Shown here one piece after another: positions 30,001 to 37,065 of a stretch of DNA of 39,026 nt (positions within the stretch are counted from its first letter, which is position 1; the number at the start of each line of letters is the position of its first letter). The DNA comes from Treponema sp. GTDB taxonomy: Bacteria; Spirochaetota; Spirochaetia; Treponematales; Treponemataceae. The position numbers and the translations under genes are program-made. Location: assembly GCA_024690865.1 (NCBI GenBank), contig JAILON010000144.1, forward strand, positions 1 to 39,026, given 5' to 3'. A model generated the notes under the pieces. That model was given only the letters and a program-made list of their open reading frames with translations, was not told the DNA's origin and made no database searches.

Positions 30001-31843
30001 GCGCGGCGATCTTGAGCAGGTCCGTACCGGTGAGGATCGGGTTGTTTATCTCAAGGACGTGGCAGTTCTTTCCCTGCGGATCAAGCAGGTTCCCGTCCTT
30101 GCCCACGTAGACTGTCGTGTCGGTGACGATTTTTTCACGCAGGCTGTCGATCGGCGGGTTGGTGACTTGGGCGAACAGCTGCTTGAAGTAGCTGAACAGG
30201 CTGGGGTGCTTTTCGCTCATCACGGCGAGGGGGGTATCTATTCCCATGCTGGCCGTCGGTTCAACCCCGTTCCGTGCCATGGGCAGGACCATTTCGTTCA
30301 AGTCCTCGTAATTCCAGCCGAATGCACGGTACAGGATGTCGCGCTCCTCCTGGCTGCTGACGGGTATCTTCTTGTTGGGAATCTTGAGCTCACGCAGCTG
30401 TACCAGGTTCATGTCCAGCCATTCCCCATACGGGTAGAGCCCCGCATAGGAGGACTTGCACTCCTCGTCGCTGATTATCTTTTTTTGGACCGTATCAACC
30501 AGCAGGATGCGGCCGGGCATGAGGCGGGACTTCACCTGTATGTCCTCTTCCGCTATGTCCAGGACTCCGACCTCGCTGGAAAGCACCAGCATTCCGTCCT
30601 TTGTGACGTAGTAGCGGCTGGGGCGCAGGCCGTTCCTGTCCAAGGTTGCTCCCAGGACGTCTCCGTCGCTGAACAGTATTGCCGCAGGTCCGTCCCAGCT
30701 TTCCATCATCGTTGCCCAGTAGTGGTAGAAGTCCCGCTTTGCGGCCGGCATGCTGCCGTCGTGCTTCCATGGTTCCGGGATGCAGACCATGACGGCGAGG
30801 GGGAGGGGCATTCCGTTCATCACGAGGAACTCAAGCGTGTTGTCCAGCATCGCGCTGTCGCTGCCGGACGTGTCCACGGCGGGAAGGATGCGCTTCATGT
30901 CTTCAGGGGACATCTTTGACGAGGCTACGGTCTCTTCGCGTGCCAGCATGCGGTCCACGTTGCCCCGGATCGTATTGATTTCACCGTTGTGGGCGATGAA
31001 GCGGTTGGGGTGGGCGCGCTGCCAGCTGGGGTTCGTGTTGGTGGAAAAGCGCGAGTGCACTATGGCGAGCGACGACTTGTAGTCGGAAGACCGCAGGTCC
31101 TTGTAGAAGCTCCTGAGCTGCTGAACCAGGAACATACCCTTGTAGACTATCGTGCGGCTGGAAAGGGAGCAGACGTAGGTCCCGCCGGTTCCGGCTGTGG
31201 CGGGCAGGCTCCTGCCGGCTGCCGTGCCGTCCTTGTCCGCTGCTCCGCCGGTGCGGGCGGCGTTTTCAAAGGCGCGGCGGAGGATGTAGAGCTTCCGGTC
31301 GAAGTCCAAACCTTTCCCGCAGTCTGCGGGACGGGCGATGAATCCCTGCCATATCCCGGGCATGCAGTCGCGGGCCTTCTTTCCCAGCACTGCTGAATCC
31401 ACGGGGACGGCACGCCAGCCCAGGAAGTCCAGCCCCTCACCGGCGCAGGCCGTCTCAAAGCGCTTCCGTTCCGAAGTGGCCCTGTCCGCATCCGGCGGGA
31501 AGAAGAACATCCCCACGCCGTAATCGCGTTCCCCGCCAAGGTCCGCGCAGAGGCTGCCGTCCATGCGGACTATCTCTCCCGCCCGCGCCGCCGCCGTGAA
31601 GAACTCATGACCGACCTGGACCAAAATTCCCACGCCGTCGCCGGTTTCGCCCGTCGCGTCCTTGCCTGCGCGGTGCTCCAGCTTTTCCACGATGCACAGG
31701 GCGCTGTCCACGATCTTGTGCGTCCTGCTCCCGTCGATGTTCACGACGGCGCCTATGCCGCAGTTGTCATGTTCGAAAGATGGCTCGTAAAGCGTCCTCA
31801 TACCCTTCCCCTCATTGCCGGATAGACTTTCAGTAAGACTCAT
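27080..31843 (-). CDS. gltB: glutamate synthase large subunit
   Basis: A 1587-residue glutamine amidotransferase/synthase. The class II GATase begins after a short propeptide at C(GIGAV) near residue 24; the N-terminal Cys is the nucleophile. The central domain, the FMN-binding (beta/alpha)8 synthase domain (SISEEAHSCMAIAMNRL, ISGHDGGTGAAPISS), the 3Fe-4S region (RVCQLDTCPFGVATQ) and the C-terminal beta-helix (GGKLIIKKAAG) follow. Two low-complexity inserts, at about 196-218 (in the GATase domain) and about 1248-1280 (before the beta-helix), make it longer than usual (about 1500). ATG at 31843 is chosen over GTG at 31852 because AGGAGG overlaps the latter. It overlaps the end of asnB by 14 nt. 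Confidence 0.95.
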   Translation of the reverse strand: MSLTESLSGNEGKGMRTLYEPSFEHDNCGIGAVVNIDGSRTHKIVDSALCIVEKLEHRAGKDATGETGDGVGILVQVGHEFFTAAARAGEIVRMDGSLCADLGGERDYGVGMFFFPPDADRATSERKRFETACAGEGLDFLGWRAVPVDSAVLGKKARDCMPGIWQGFIARPADCGKGLDFDRKLYILRRAFENAARTGGAADKDGTAAGRSLPATAGTGGTYVCSLSSRTIVYKGMFLVQQLRSFYKDLRSSDYKSSLAIVHSRFSTNTNPSWQRAHPNRFIAHNGEINTIRGNVDRMLAREETVASSKMSPEDMKRILPAVDTSGSDSAMLDNTLEFLVMNGMPLPLAVMVCIPEPWKHDGSMPAAKRDFYHYWATMMESWDGPAAILFSDGDVLGATLDRNGLRPSRYYVTKDGMLVLSSEVGVLDIAEEDIQVKSRLMPGRILLVDTVQKKIISDEECKSSYAGLYPYGEWLDMNLVQLRELKIPNKKIPVSSQEERDILYRAFGWNYEDLNEMVLPMARNGVEPTASMGIDTPLAVMSEKHPSLFSYFKQLFAQVTNPPIDSLREKIVTDTTVYVGKDGNLLDPQGKNCHVLEINNPILTGTDLLKIAALDRGGLKTKTISILFKLDDGRHGPLLAPALEGLFEQIDAAYAEGYNIIILSDRGVDREHAAIPAILAVSAVEQHLIRTKRRTAISIILESAEVRDVHQAAMCLGYGARAINPYLAHEAIAELIDQKILDKDYHTAIDDYNKAVINGVVKIAAKMGISTVQSYQSSQIFEAVGISREVTEKYFTNTVSRVGGITLKEIEEDVRYHHAQGFDPEGLAVNTHLNSVGAHKFRRGPNAESHLYNPETIVALQEATRNGDYARFKEYTALVDDNSHPHTLRAMLDFNFAPDGGIPIDEVESVDEIVKRFKTGAMSYGSISEEAHSCMAIAMNRLHGKSNSGEGGEKPERLGSERNSAIKQVASGRFGVTEEYLLSAKEIQIKMAQGAKPGEGGHLPGKKVYPWIAKTRYATPGVALISPPPHHDIYSIEDLAQLIYDLKNANRSARISVKLVSEAGVGTIAAGVAKAGAQVILISGHDGGTGAAPISSIHHAGLPWELGLAETHQTLIQNGLRGRVALETDGKLMSGRDVVIASLLGAEEFGFATAPLIAMGCSMMRVCQLDTCPFGVATQNEKLRKRFPGKPEYVENFMRFIAQEMREIMARLGVRSVEQMCGRSDLLKLKDSQGFKRAGLVDLARILAKASSEGGADAAGRNGAGMDAKSSGEGWKADRSPFDFKLAGSVDEKVLLPWLEECTGKNAGKATEGTCTYTAPISVQSTDRTVGTILGSEIQRRFGSGLAEDSFRVDFTGGAGQSFGAFIPSGLTLRLEGDANDAFGKGLSGGKLIIKKAAGFEGVAEQNIIVGNVALFGATSGKAFINGVAGERFCVRNSGATVVVEGCGDHGLEYMTGGTAVILGETGKNLCAGMSGGVAYVFDRDHALYRRLNHELVKMYALDDSVSTLPDGNDEKKLRSLIEQHVAETGSVRGKAILDDWQNYRTYFKKIIPGDYLRIMGEVASLERNGTDHDQAVLAAFMKCAG

Positions 31844-33596
31844 TGTGAACACCTCCTATGGCGCGTCCGCTCGGTTCGTCCATTCCCTTCCATGCCGCGT
31901 CCCACTCCAGCGCCTTCGCCGTGGAGCAGGCTACGCCCGCTTCGTGCGGAACCGTACGGGCCGCGCTGTCGCTTGGGAAGAGGCGGCTGTATATCTCCCG
32001 GTAGTAGTACTCTTCCTTCGTCTTGGGCGGGTTCACCGGGAAGCGGCTTTCCCTGCGCTGGAACTCCGCGTCGGAAACTTTTTCTTCCGTCATCTTCTTG
32101 AGCGTGTCTATCCAGCTGTAGCCCACGCCGTCCGAGAACTGCTCCTTCTGCCGCCAGACTATCTCCTCCGGCAGCATGTCTTCGAATGCCTTGCGCAGGA
32201 TCCATTTTTCAATCCGTGCCTTTCCGTCCGGGAGGGGTATGCACATCTTGTCGGAAGGGTTCAGTCCCATCGCCAGGTCTATGAAGTCCTTGTCCAGGAA
32301 GGGGACGCGGCCTTCCACGCCCCAGGCCATGAGGCTCTTGTTGGCGCGCAGGCAGTCGTACAGGTGCAGCTTGCTCACCTTGCGCACCAGCTCCTCGTGG
32401 AACTCCTTGGAATCGGGAGCCTTGTGGAAGTAGAGGTAGCCGCCGAAAAGCTCGTCGCTTCCCTCTCCGGAGAGGACCATCTTTATGCCCATGGACTTGA
32501 TGACCCGCGCGAGCAGGTACATGGGGGTGCTGGCCCGCACCGTCGTTATGTCGTATGTCTCTATGTGGTAGATGACGTCGGGGAGCGCGTCCAGCGCCTC
32601 CTGGATCGTGAAGTGCACCTCGTGGTGGACGGTTCCGATGTAGTCCGCCGCCTTTTTTGCCGCCGCCAGGTCAGGGCTGCCTTCAAGCCCCACCGCGAAG
32701 GAGTGCAGGCGGGGCCACCATGCGCCCTCGCGGCTGTCGCTTTCCACACGCTGCCTGCTGAACTTCTGGGTGACCGCCGCTATTATGGAAGAGTCCAGAC
32801 CGCCGCTGAGCAGCACCCCGTAGGGAACGTCGCTCATCAGCTGGGCACGGACGGCTGCCTCCAGCCCGTTCCTGAGCTTTTCTATGATGCCGGGGTTTAT
32901 GACCGTGCCCTTGTCGTCCGTGGCGCGGGGGGCGGACTTGACTGCCTGGAATGATTCCCAGGAACGTTTGTACCAGCGGACGGGCTTTGCCCCTCCTGCT
33001 TCCTTGGACCACAGGTAGCAGCCGTTCGGGAATTCCTCCAGGCTTACGCAGTGCCCTTCCAGCGCCTTCAGTTCGGAGGCGACGTAGTACCTTCCGGTCC
33101 TGTCCCAGCCCTGGTACAGGGGAATTACGCCAATTTCGTCGCGGCCCACCAGGTATGCGTCCCGCTCGCTGTCGTAGAGCGCGAACGCGAAAATGCCGGA
33201 AAGCTTTTCGATCATTGCGGCAAAATCCCCGTTCCCTTCCATGCATTTCTTGTAGAGGGGGATTATCACCTCGCAGTCGCTCTGCGTGCGGAACTCATAG
33301 CTTCCGGCCAGCTCCCGCCGAAGCTCCTTGTGGTTGTAGATTTCCCCGTTTACTGCGAGGATGATCTTGCCGTCCCCGCTGATGAGGGGCTGCTTTCCGC
33401 TCAGGGGGTCCACAATGGCAAGCCGCTCATGGCTCACTATCGCGTTGTTCCCGCAGTACACCCCGCTCCAGTCCGGTCCCCGGTGGCGGAGTTTCCTGGA
33501 CATCTCCAGCACCTGCCCCCTCAGTTCTTCACGCAGCCCTTCCGCAATGGGCCGGCCGCCGTCGTTCAAATCAAAAGCTCCGACAAATCCGCACAT
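31830..33596 (-). CDS. asnB: asparagine synthetase (glutamine-hydrolysing)
   Basis: A 588-residue amidotransferase making asparagine from aspartate, ATP and glutamine. MCGFVGAFD: removal of Met exposes the catalytic Cys, which fixes the start at 33596 (AGGGG upstream); the open frame upstream is leader. GATase II domain about 2-210 (LRHRGPDWSGV, SHERLAIVD, NGEIYN). Synthetase domain with the pyrophosphate loop VLLSGGLDSSIIAA (about 265) and LSGEGSDELFGGY. First gene of asnB-gltB-gltD, so glutamine-consuming steps are co-expressed. The transcript starts with a terminator-like hairpin. Confidence 0.95.
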   Translation of the reverse strand: MCGFVGAFDLNDGGRPIAEGLREELRGQVLEMSRKLRHRGPDWSGVYCGNNAIVSHERLAIVDPLSGKQPLISGDGKIILAVNGEIYNHKELRRELAGSYEFRTQSDCEVIIPLYKKCMEGNGDFAAMIEKLSGIFAFALYDSERDAYLVGRDEIGVIPLYQGWDRTGRYYVASELKALEGHCVSLEEFPNGCYLWSKEAGGAKPVRWYKRSWESFQAVKSAPRATDDKGTVINPGIIEKLRNGLEAAVRAQLMSDVPYGVLLSGGLDSSIIAAVTQKFSRQRVESDSREGAWWPRLHSFAVGLEGSPDLAAAKKAADYIGTVHHEVHFTIQEALDALPDVIYHIETYDITTVRASTPMYLLARVIKSMGIKMVLSGEGSDELFGGYLYFHKAPDSKEFHEELVRKVSKLHLYDCLRANKSLMAWGVEGRVPFLDKDFIDLAMGLNPSDKMCIPLPDGKARIEKWILRKAFEDMLPEEIVWRQKEQFSDGVGYSWIDTLKKMTEEKVSDAEFQRRESRFPVNPPKTKEEYYYREIYSRLFPSDSAARTVPHEAGVACSTAKALEWDAAWKGMDEPSGRAIGGVHNESY

Positions 33597-33675
33597 TCTT
33601 CTTTCGCCCCTCTTTATGCCGCTCGGAGGCGTGGGCCCGGCGTGTTTTCGCAAGCCCGCATCCTCGTGGACGGAA

Positions 33676-33740
33676 AATAAAAAAAGAGGCCGTAGACACG
33701 ACCCCCGCGCTACCGCTGGGGTTCCATCTACGACCTCTTT
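33676..33740 (-). promoter_or_regulatory. asnB leader hairpin (terminator-like)
   Basis: On the minus strand AAAGAGGTCGTAGA pairs with TCTACGGCCTCTTT (14 bp, one G-T), with an inner stem ACCCC/GGGGGT, followed by TTTTTTTATTTT. It begins about 6 nt after the predicted transcription start and ends about 80 nt before the asnB ATG. Confidence 0.8.
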
Positions 33741-33752
33741 GTCGTATCGCTA

Positions 33753-33782
33753 TTTATACTCCAATGGGCCCGCTTTTGTCAA
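33753..33782 (-). promoter_or_regulatory. asnB-gltB-gltD promoter
   Basis: On the minus strand TTGACA (33777-33782), 18 bp, TATAAA (33753-33758). The -10 box overlaps the stop codon of the upstream nth gene, so the promoter is embedded in the end of nth. Confidence 0.75.
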
Positions 33783-34509
33783 GGGGAGTTTCAGCCTCTT
33801 TCGGCATGGGGCACAGCCCTGCCAGGACGCAGTCCCCGCAGCGGGGTTTCCGCGCGGTGCAGGTGTAGCGGCCGTGCAGCAGCAACCAGTGGTGTGCGTC
33901 CAGGGCGTACTCCGCCGGGACCCGGACTTCCAGGCCTTCCTCCACCTCCAGCACGTCCCTTCCCGGTGCAAGCCCCGTCCTGTTGCACACGCGGAACACG
34001 TGGGTGTCCACCGGCATCGTTGGTTTGCGGAACACGACGTTCAGGACGACGTTTGCCGTCTTCCTTCCTACGCCGGCCAGCTTCATCAGGTCTTCCCGCG
34101 TGGAAGGCAGCGTTCCCCCGAATTCTTCCTCCAGCTGCCGGCTCAGGCGGATTACGTTCTTTGCTTTTGCATTGTACAGGCCTATGGGCTTGATGTAGCG
34201 GATGAGTCCTTCTTCTCCCAGCTCCAGCATCTGGCGGGGGGTGGAAGCCACGGCATAGAGGGGGGCCGTCGCCTCGTTCACGCTTTTGTCGGTCGCCTGC
34301 GCGCTCAGCACCACCGACACCAGGAAGCAGAAGTCGTTGGGGGCATCCAGTTCGGGCCTGGGGTCCGGCATGCGCTCCTTCAGCCTGCGGAACAGTTCCC
34401 TGACTTCGGGTTCCGAAAGCCTGACGGGGGAAGGGCCGTCCATGTCGTGTTCACAGCCGTCCGTCGCGGGCCCCCCTCCGGCTGCATGTTTCCTGCCGAG
34501 AGGCTTCAT
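33754..34509 (-). CDS. nth: endonuclease III
   Basis: A 251-residue DNA glycosylase/AP lyase that removes oxidised pyrimidines. The helix-hairpin-helix and catalytic region is LAGVGRKTANVVLNVVF followed by PVDTHVFRV, giving the catalytic Lys and Asp. The 4Fe-4S cluster ligands are C-x6-C-x2-C-x5-C near the C-terminus (CTARKPRCGDCVLAGLC). About 28 Gly/Ala/His-rich residues precede the normal N-terminus. Starts in an ATGA overlap with the oppD-like gene, so the two are translationally coupled, an odd pairing of function. Its stop overlaps the asnB promoter. Confidence 0.93.
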   Translation of the reverse strand: MKPLGRKHAAGGGPATDGCEHDMDGPSPVRLSEPEVRELFRRLKERMPDPRPELDAPNDFCFLVSVVLSAQATDKSVNEATAPLYAVASTPRQMLELGEEGLIRYIKPIGLYNAKAKNVIRLSRQLEEEFGGTLPSTREDLMKLAGVGRKTANVVLNVVFRKPTMPVDTHVFRVCNRTGLAPGRDVLEVEEGLEVRVPAEYALDAHHWLLLHGRYTCTARKPRCGDCVLAGLCPMPKEAETPLDKSGPIGV

Positions 34510-35615
34510 TCCGCAGCGCTCCGGCCCTTCATCCGCTCAATGCGTTCCCGGATGGAAGCAGGCATCTCCACATGGGGGGCGTCCGGGTGCAGGAGCCAGG
34601 TGGCCGCGTAATGGGTCGGGGAAATCTGGAACATCGGCGGCGCCTGCTCGAAGTCTATCTGCATGGCGTACTTGTTGCGCGGCGCGAAGGCGTCCCCGGG
34701 CGGCGGGTCCAGCATGTTCGGGGGGCTTCCGGGTATGGCGTCCAGGCTGCCCGTCGTGTCCAGGTCCGGCATGGAGGACAGCAGCGCCCAGGTATACGGA
34801 TGGGCAGGTGCGTAGAAGATGTCGTCCGCCGTCCCGATTTCCACGATTTTACCCGCATACATCACGGCGATGCGGTCGGCGACGTTGGCCACCACCCCCA
34901 GGTCATGGGTGATGAAAATGACCGACATGGCCCGCGACTCCTTGAGCGAGTTGATGAGTTCCAGTATTTGGGCCTGCACGGTCACATCCAGCGCGGTCGT
35001 CGGCTCGTCGCAGATAAGCAGCTCGGGGTGCGAGGCAATCGCGATTGCAATGACAATCCGCTGCCTCATGCCGCCGGAAAACTCGAAGGGGTACTGATCA
35101 AAGCGCTTTTCCGCGTCCCGTATACCCACGTCCCGCATCAGCTGCAAGGCACGCTCGCGGGCTTCCGCCTTGGAAAGCCGCCCGCCGGATTCGTTATCGT
35201 CTGGCCCGCCGTCTTTCCCGGACCCGACCTTCCGTTCCTGCTGTCCGTTCAACAGCATGGCCTCCATCAGCTGCGGGCCCACCTTCATGATGGGGTCCAG
35301 CGAGGACATGGGGTCCTGGAATACCATCGAGATATGCCGTCCCCGTATGCGCTTCCGCTCGAAGTCCTTTTCCGTGTACGTGAGCAGGTCCTCTCCCCGG
35401 TACAGGATGTGCCCGCCGCCAATGACGGCGTTGGGGGCCTCTATGCCCAGCAGGGCACGGGCGGATACGGACTTGCCGGAGCCGCTTTCTCCCACGATGG
35501 CCAAGGTTTCGCCCCGCTTCAGGTCGTAGGAGATGCCCCGGACGGCCCGAACCATTCCCTTGTTCGTGCGGAACGATATGACGAGGTCCTTTACCTCTAC
35601 GATATTCTCTTCCAT
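34506..35615 (-). CDS. peptide/nickel-type ABC transporter ATPase (OppD/DppD-like)
   Basis: A 369-residue cytoplasmic ATPase. Walker A is VGESGSGKSVSA (about 39-50), the Q-loop is in MVFQDPMSSLDP (about 98), the signature is FSGGMRQR, and Walker B is LLICDEPTTALD. ITHDLGVV has the switch His, and the C-terminal oligopeptide-transporter extension has PHPYTWALL-like and PGSPPN motifs. A hydrophilic insert of about 25 residues (GSGKDGGPDDNESGG) lies between the Q-loop and signature. No permease, binding-protein or OppF genes are in the window, so its partners must be elsewhere. The ATG at 35615 lacks an obvious ribosome-binding site. Overlaps nth by 4 nt. Confidence 0.88.
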   Translation of the reverse strand: MEENIVEVKDLVISFRTNKGMVRAVRGISYDLKRGETLAIVGESGSGKSVSARALLGIEAPNAVIGGGHILYRGEDLLTYTEKDFERKRIRGRHISMVFQDPMSSLDPIMKVGPQLMEAMLLNGQQERKVGSGKDGGPDDNESGGRLSKAEARERALQLMRDVGIRDAEKRFDQYPFEFSGGMRQRIVIAIAIASHPELLICDEPTTALDVTVQAQILELINSLKESRAMSVIFITHDLGVVANVADRIAVMYAGKIVEIGTADDIFYAPAHPYTWALLSSMPDLDTTGSLDAIPGSPPNMLDPPPGDAFAPRNKYAMQIDFEQAPPMFQISPTHYAATWLLHPDAPHVEMPASIRERIERMKGRSAAE

Positions 35616-35655
35616 AAAAAAAGATATAAAGAAGTGCGGTCCAGTCCTGCGGGGC

Positions 35656-35877
35656 CTACATCTGATAGCCGGGTTTTATGACGGTGTCGTTGTCGGCAAG
35701 CACCTTGTCGTAGACCTTTGCCTTCCATTCGTCCTGCGGAACGTCCACCACGCTGACCGAAAAGTGCGCCTTCTCGCGCCCGAGCGTCTTCGAGGCTGCG
35801 TCCAGCAGGGCCTCGGCAACTTCCTTCTTGAGCTCCATGCTCCTGCCGGGGTACATCTGAATCGTAATATGCGGCAT
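35656..35877 (-). CDS. 4-oxalocrotonate tautomerase-family protein
   Basis: A 73-residue cytoplasmic enzyme of the tautomerase superfamily. MPHITIQMYPGRS: after Met removal Pro1 is the catalytic base. The beta-alpha-beta layout with SMELKKEVAEALLDAASKTLG as the helix and FSVSVVDVPQDEW as the next strand is typical. It usually works as a hexamer. GGAGG lies 4 nt upstream of the ATG. It is 40 nt upstream of the ABC ATPase on the same strand. Physiological substrate cannot be read from sequence. The 35878-35965 gap before the CRISPR array holds a short hairpin (TGTCCCC/GGGGACA) and nothing else I can support. Confidence 0.85.
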   Translation of the reverse strand: MPHITIQMYPGRSMELKKEVAEALLDAASKTLGREKAHFSVSVVDVPQDEWKAKVYDKVLADNDTVIKPGYQM

Positions 35878-35965
35878 ACATCCTCCATGCTGCCGCAGGA
35901 CCGCTTGTCCCCGGCAGCTTACGGGGACAGTGTACAGGAATGTGACCCTTTTGGCAACAATGTGA

Positions 35966-36661
35966 CGAGAATGTTGACAGGATGAATTAATCAGTTATAA
36001 TCTTCGGCTGTCTCAGCTGGGCTTCCAGCTGGTTGCAGGTTGACAGGATGAATTAATCAGTTATAATTTGTACCAATGTTGGTACACCGTTTTCCCTGTT
36101 GCAGGTTGACAGGATGAATTAATCAGTTATAATCATGAGTAAATCACCAACAACTAAATCCTTGTTGCAGGTTGACAGGATGAATTAATCAGTTATAATC
36201 AACTCATAGTCATTAAGGTCAACATTCTGGTTGCAGGTTGACAGGATGAATTAATCAGTTATAATTTTAGTACCTTCAATCCTAGAATCAAGCGTGTTGC
36301 AGGTTGACAGGATGAATTAATCAGTTATAATTCAGCCTCCGAAGAAGGAACATCAGAAAAGGTTGCAGGTTGACAGGATGAATTAATCAGTTATAATAGC
36401 CACCAATAAAGTAAGGCTTAGTCAGCCGTTGCAGGTTGACAGGATGAATTAATCAGTTATAATTCTCCTGGTTTTGTTAATATTCCTAAAATTGTTGCAG
36501 GTTGACAGGATGAATTAATCAGTTATAATGGGAAAGACCTTGCGTATACATCGCATCTGGTTGCAGGTTGACAGGATGAATTAATCAGTTATAATGTCCT
36601 TCTCAAGGTCCTCCTTCTTCTGCTGGTTGCAGGTTGACAGGATGAATTAATCAGTTATAAT
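35966..36661 (+). CRISPR. CRISPR array, 11 repeats, 10 spacers
   Basis: Repeats of 36 bp at an exact 66-bp period, starting 35966, 36032, 36098, 36164, 36230, 36296, 36362, 36428, 36494, 36560 and 36626; every spacer is 30 bp. Ten repeats are identical. The first (35966-36001) differs only in its first eight bases. The repeat begins GTTGCAGG and ends CAGTTATAAT, the polarity of type II-C repeats, so crRNAs should run left to right, convergent with the cas genes. Within each repeat TTGACA (positions 9-14) and TATAAT (31-36) are separated by 16 bp. Spacers show no match elsewhere in the window by eye. Confidence 0.97.
35974..36001 (+). promoter_or_regulatory. repeat-embedded sigma-70 promoter (first of 11)
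   Basis: TTGACA - 16 bp - TATAAT, both boxes perfect, at positions 9-36 of the repeat. Identical promoters occur in each of the other ten repeats. Transcription would start about 7 nt into the following spacer, leaving about 23-24 nt of guide, the length used by type II-C crRNAs. Confidence 0.7.
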
Positions 36662-36663
36662 AT

Positions 36664-36720
36664 GTCCGATGCATTTCTTTTCCAGACAAGGGATTGAAGT
36701 GCGTCGGACGTATTATTTTT
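36664..36720 (+). terminator. terminator at the 3' end of the CRISPR array
   Basis: GTCCGATGCA (36664-36673) pairs with TGCGTCGGAC (36700-36709, one G-T), followed on the plus strand by GTATTATTTTT. The T-rich tail exists only on the plus strand, so it would stop array transcripts before they enter cas2 antisense. The loop is long (26 nt). Confidence 0.55.
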
Positions 36721-36729
36721 GGGCAAAAA

Positions 36730-37065
36730 TCAGAACAAAAGGAGCTGTTCCTGCCGTTTTTTGGGTGTTTTCTCTGCGGCCGTGTAACTGATGATGTTCT
36801 CATACTGCTTGTCCGTTATCGTGATTATATCCACTTTCCCCTCGGAAGGCAAGTTCCTGCCGATGAGCTTGTAATACTTCTCGCAGGCATCCTTGCCGGA
36901 GAAGAGCTTGGTGTAGATGGAGTACTGCACCATGGAGAAACCGTTGTCCAGCAAAAAGTTGCGGAAATCCGTCGCCGCCTTCCTTTCCGCTTTCTCGACT
37001 ACGGGCAAATCGAACAGAACCAGCATCCACATAAGCTCATACCTGTTCAGCTCCGGCATCGCCAT
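36730..37065 (-). CDS. cas2: CRISPR-associated endonuclease Cas2 (type II)
   Basis: A 111-residue subunit of the Cas1-Cas2 spacer-integration complex. It has a ferredoxin-like fold with the first strand WMLVLFDLPV carrying the conserved Asp. FLLDNGFSMVQYSIYTKLF is the typical Cas2 helix-strand, and KVDIITITDKQYENI the C-terminal strand. The start at 37065 has GGGAGG 9 nt upstream; ATGs at 37071 and 37059 are alternatives. It overlaps the end of cas1 by 29 nt. Last cas gene before the array; no csn2 or cas4 follows, which points to subtype II-C. Confidence 0.9.
   Translation of the reverse strand: MAMPELNRYELMWMLVLFDLPVVEKAERKAATDFRNFLLDNGFSMVQYSIYTKLFSGKDACEKYYKLIGRNLPSEGKVDIITITDKQYENIISYTAAEKTPKKRQEQLLLF

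Noticed and set aside
14157-33740. Canonical ANTAR target loops (hexaloops with A at position 1 and G at 4) in the nitrogen leaders
   Set aside because: Only the carA loop could be drawn that way (ACTGTT, needing an A-C closing pair); the other leaders do not show it. I therefore give the ANTAR link as inference only.
36068-36097. Inverted repeat inside spacer 2 (GTACCAA-TG-TTGGTAC)
   Set aside because: It is confined to one spacer and most likely reflects the source protospacer, not a feature of the array.
35878-36730. tracrRNA near the array
   Set aside because: No anti-repeat (complement of GTTGCAGGTTGACAGG) is found outside the repeats; the gene is probably beyond cas9, outside the window.
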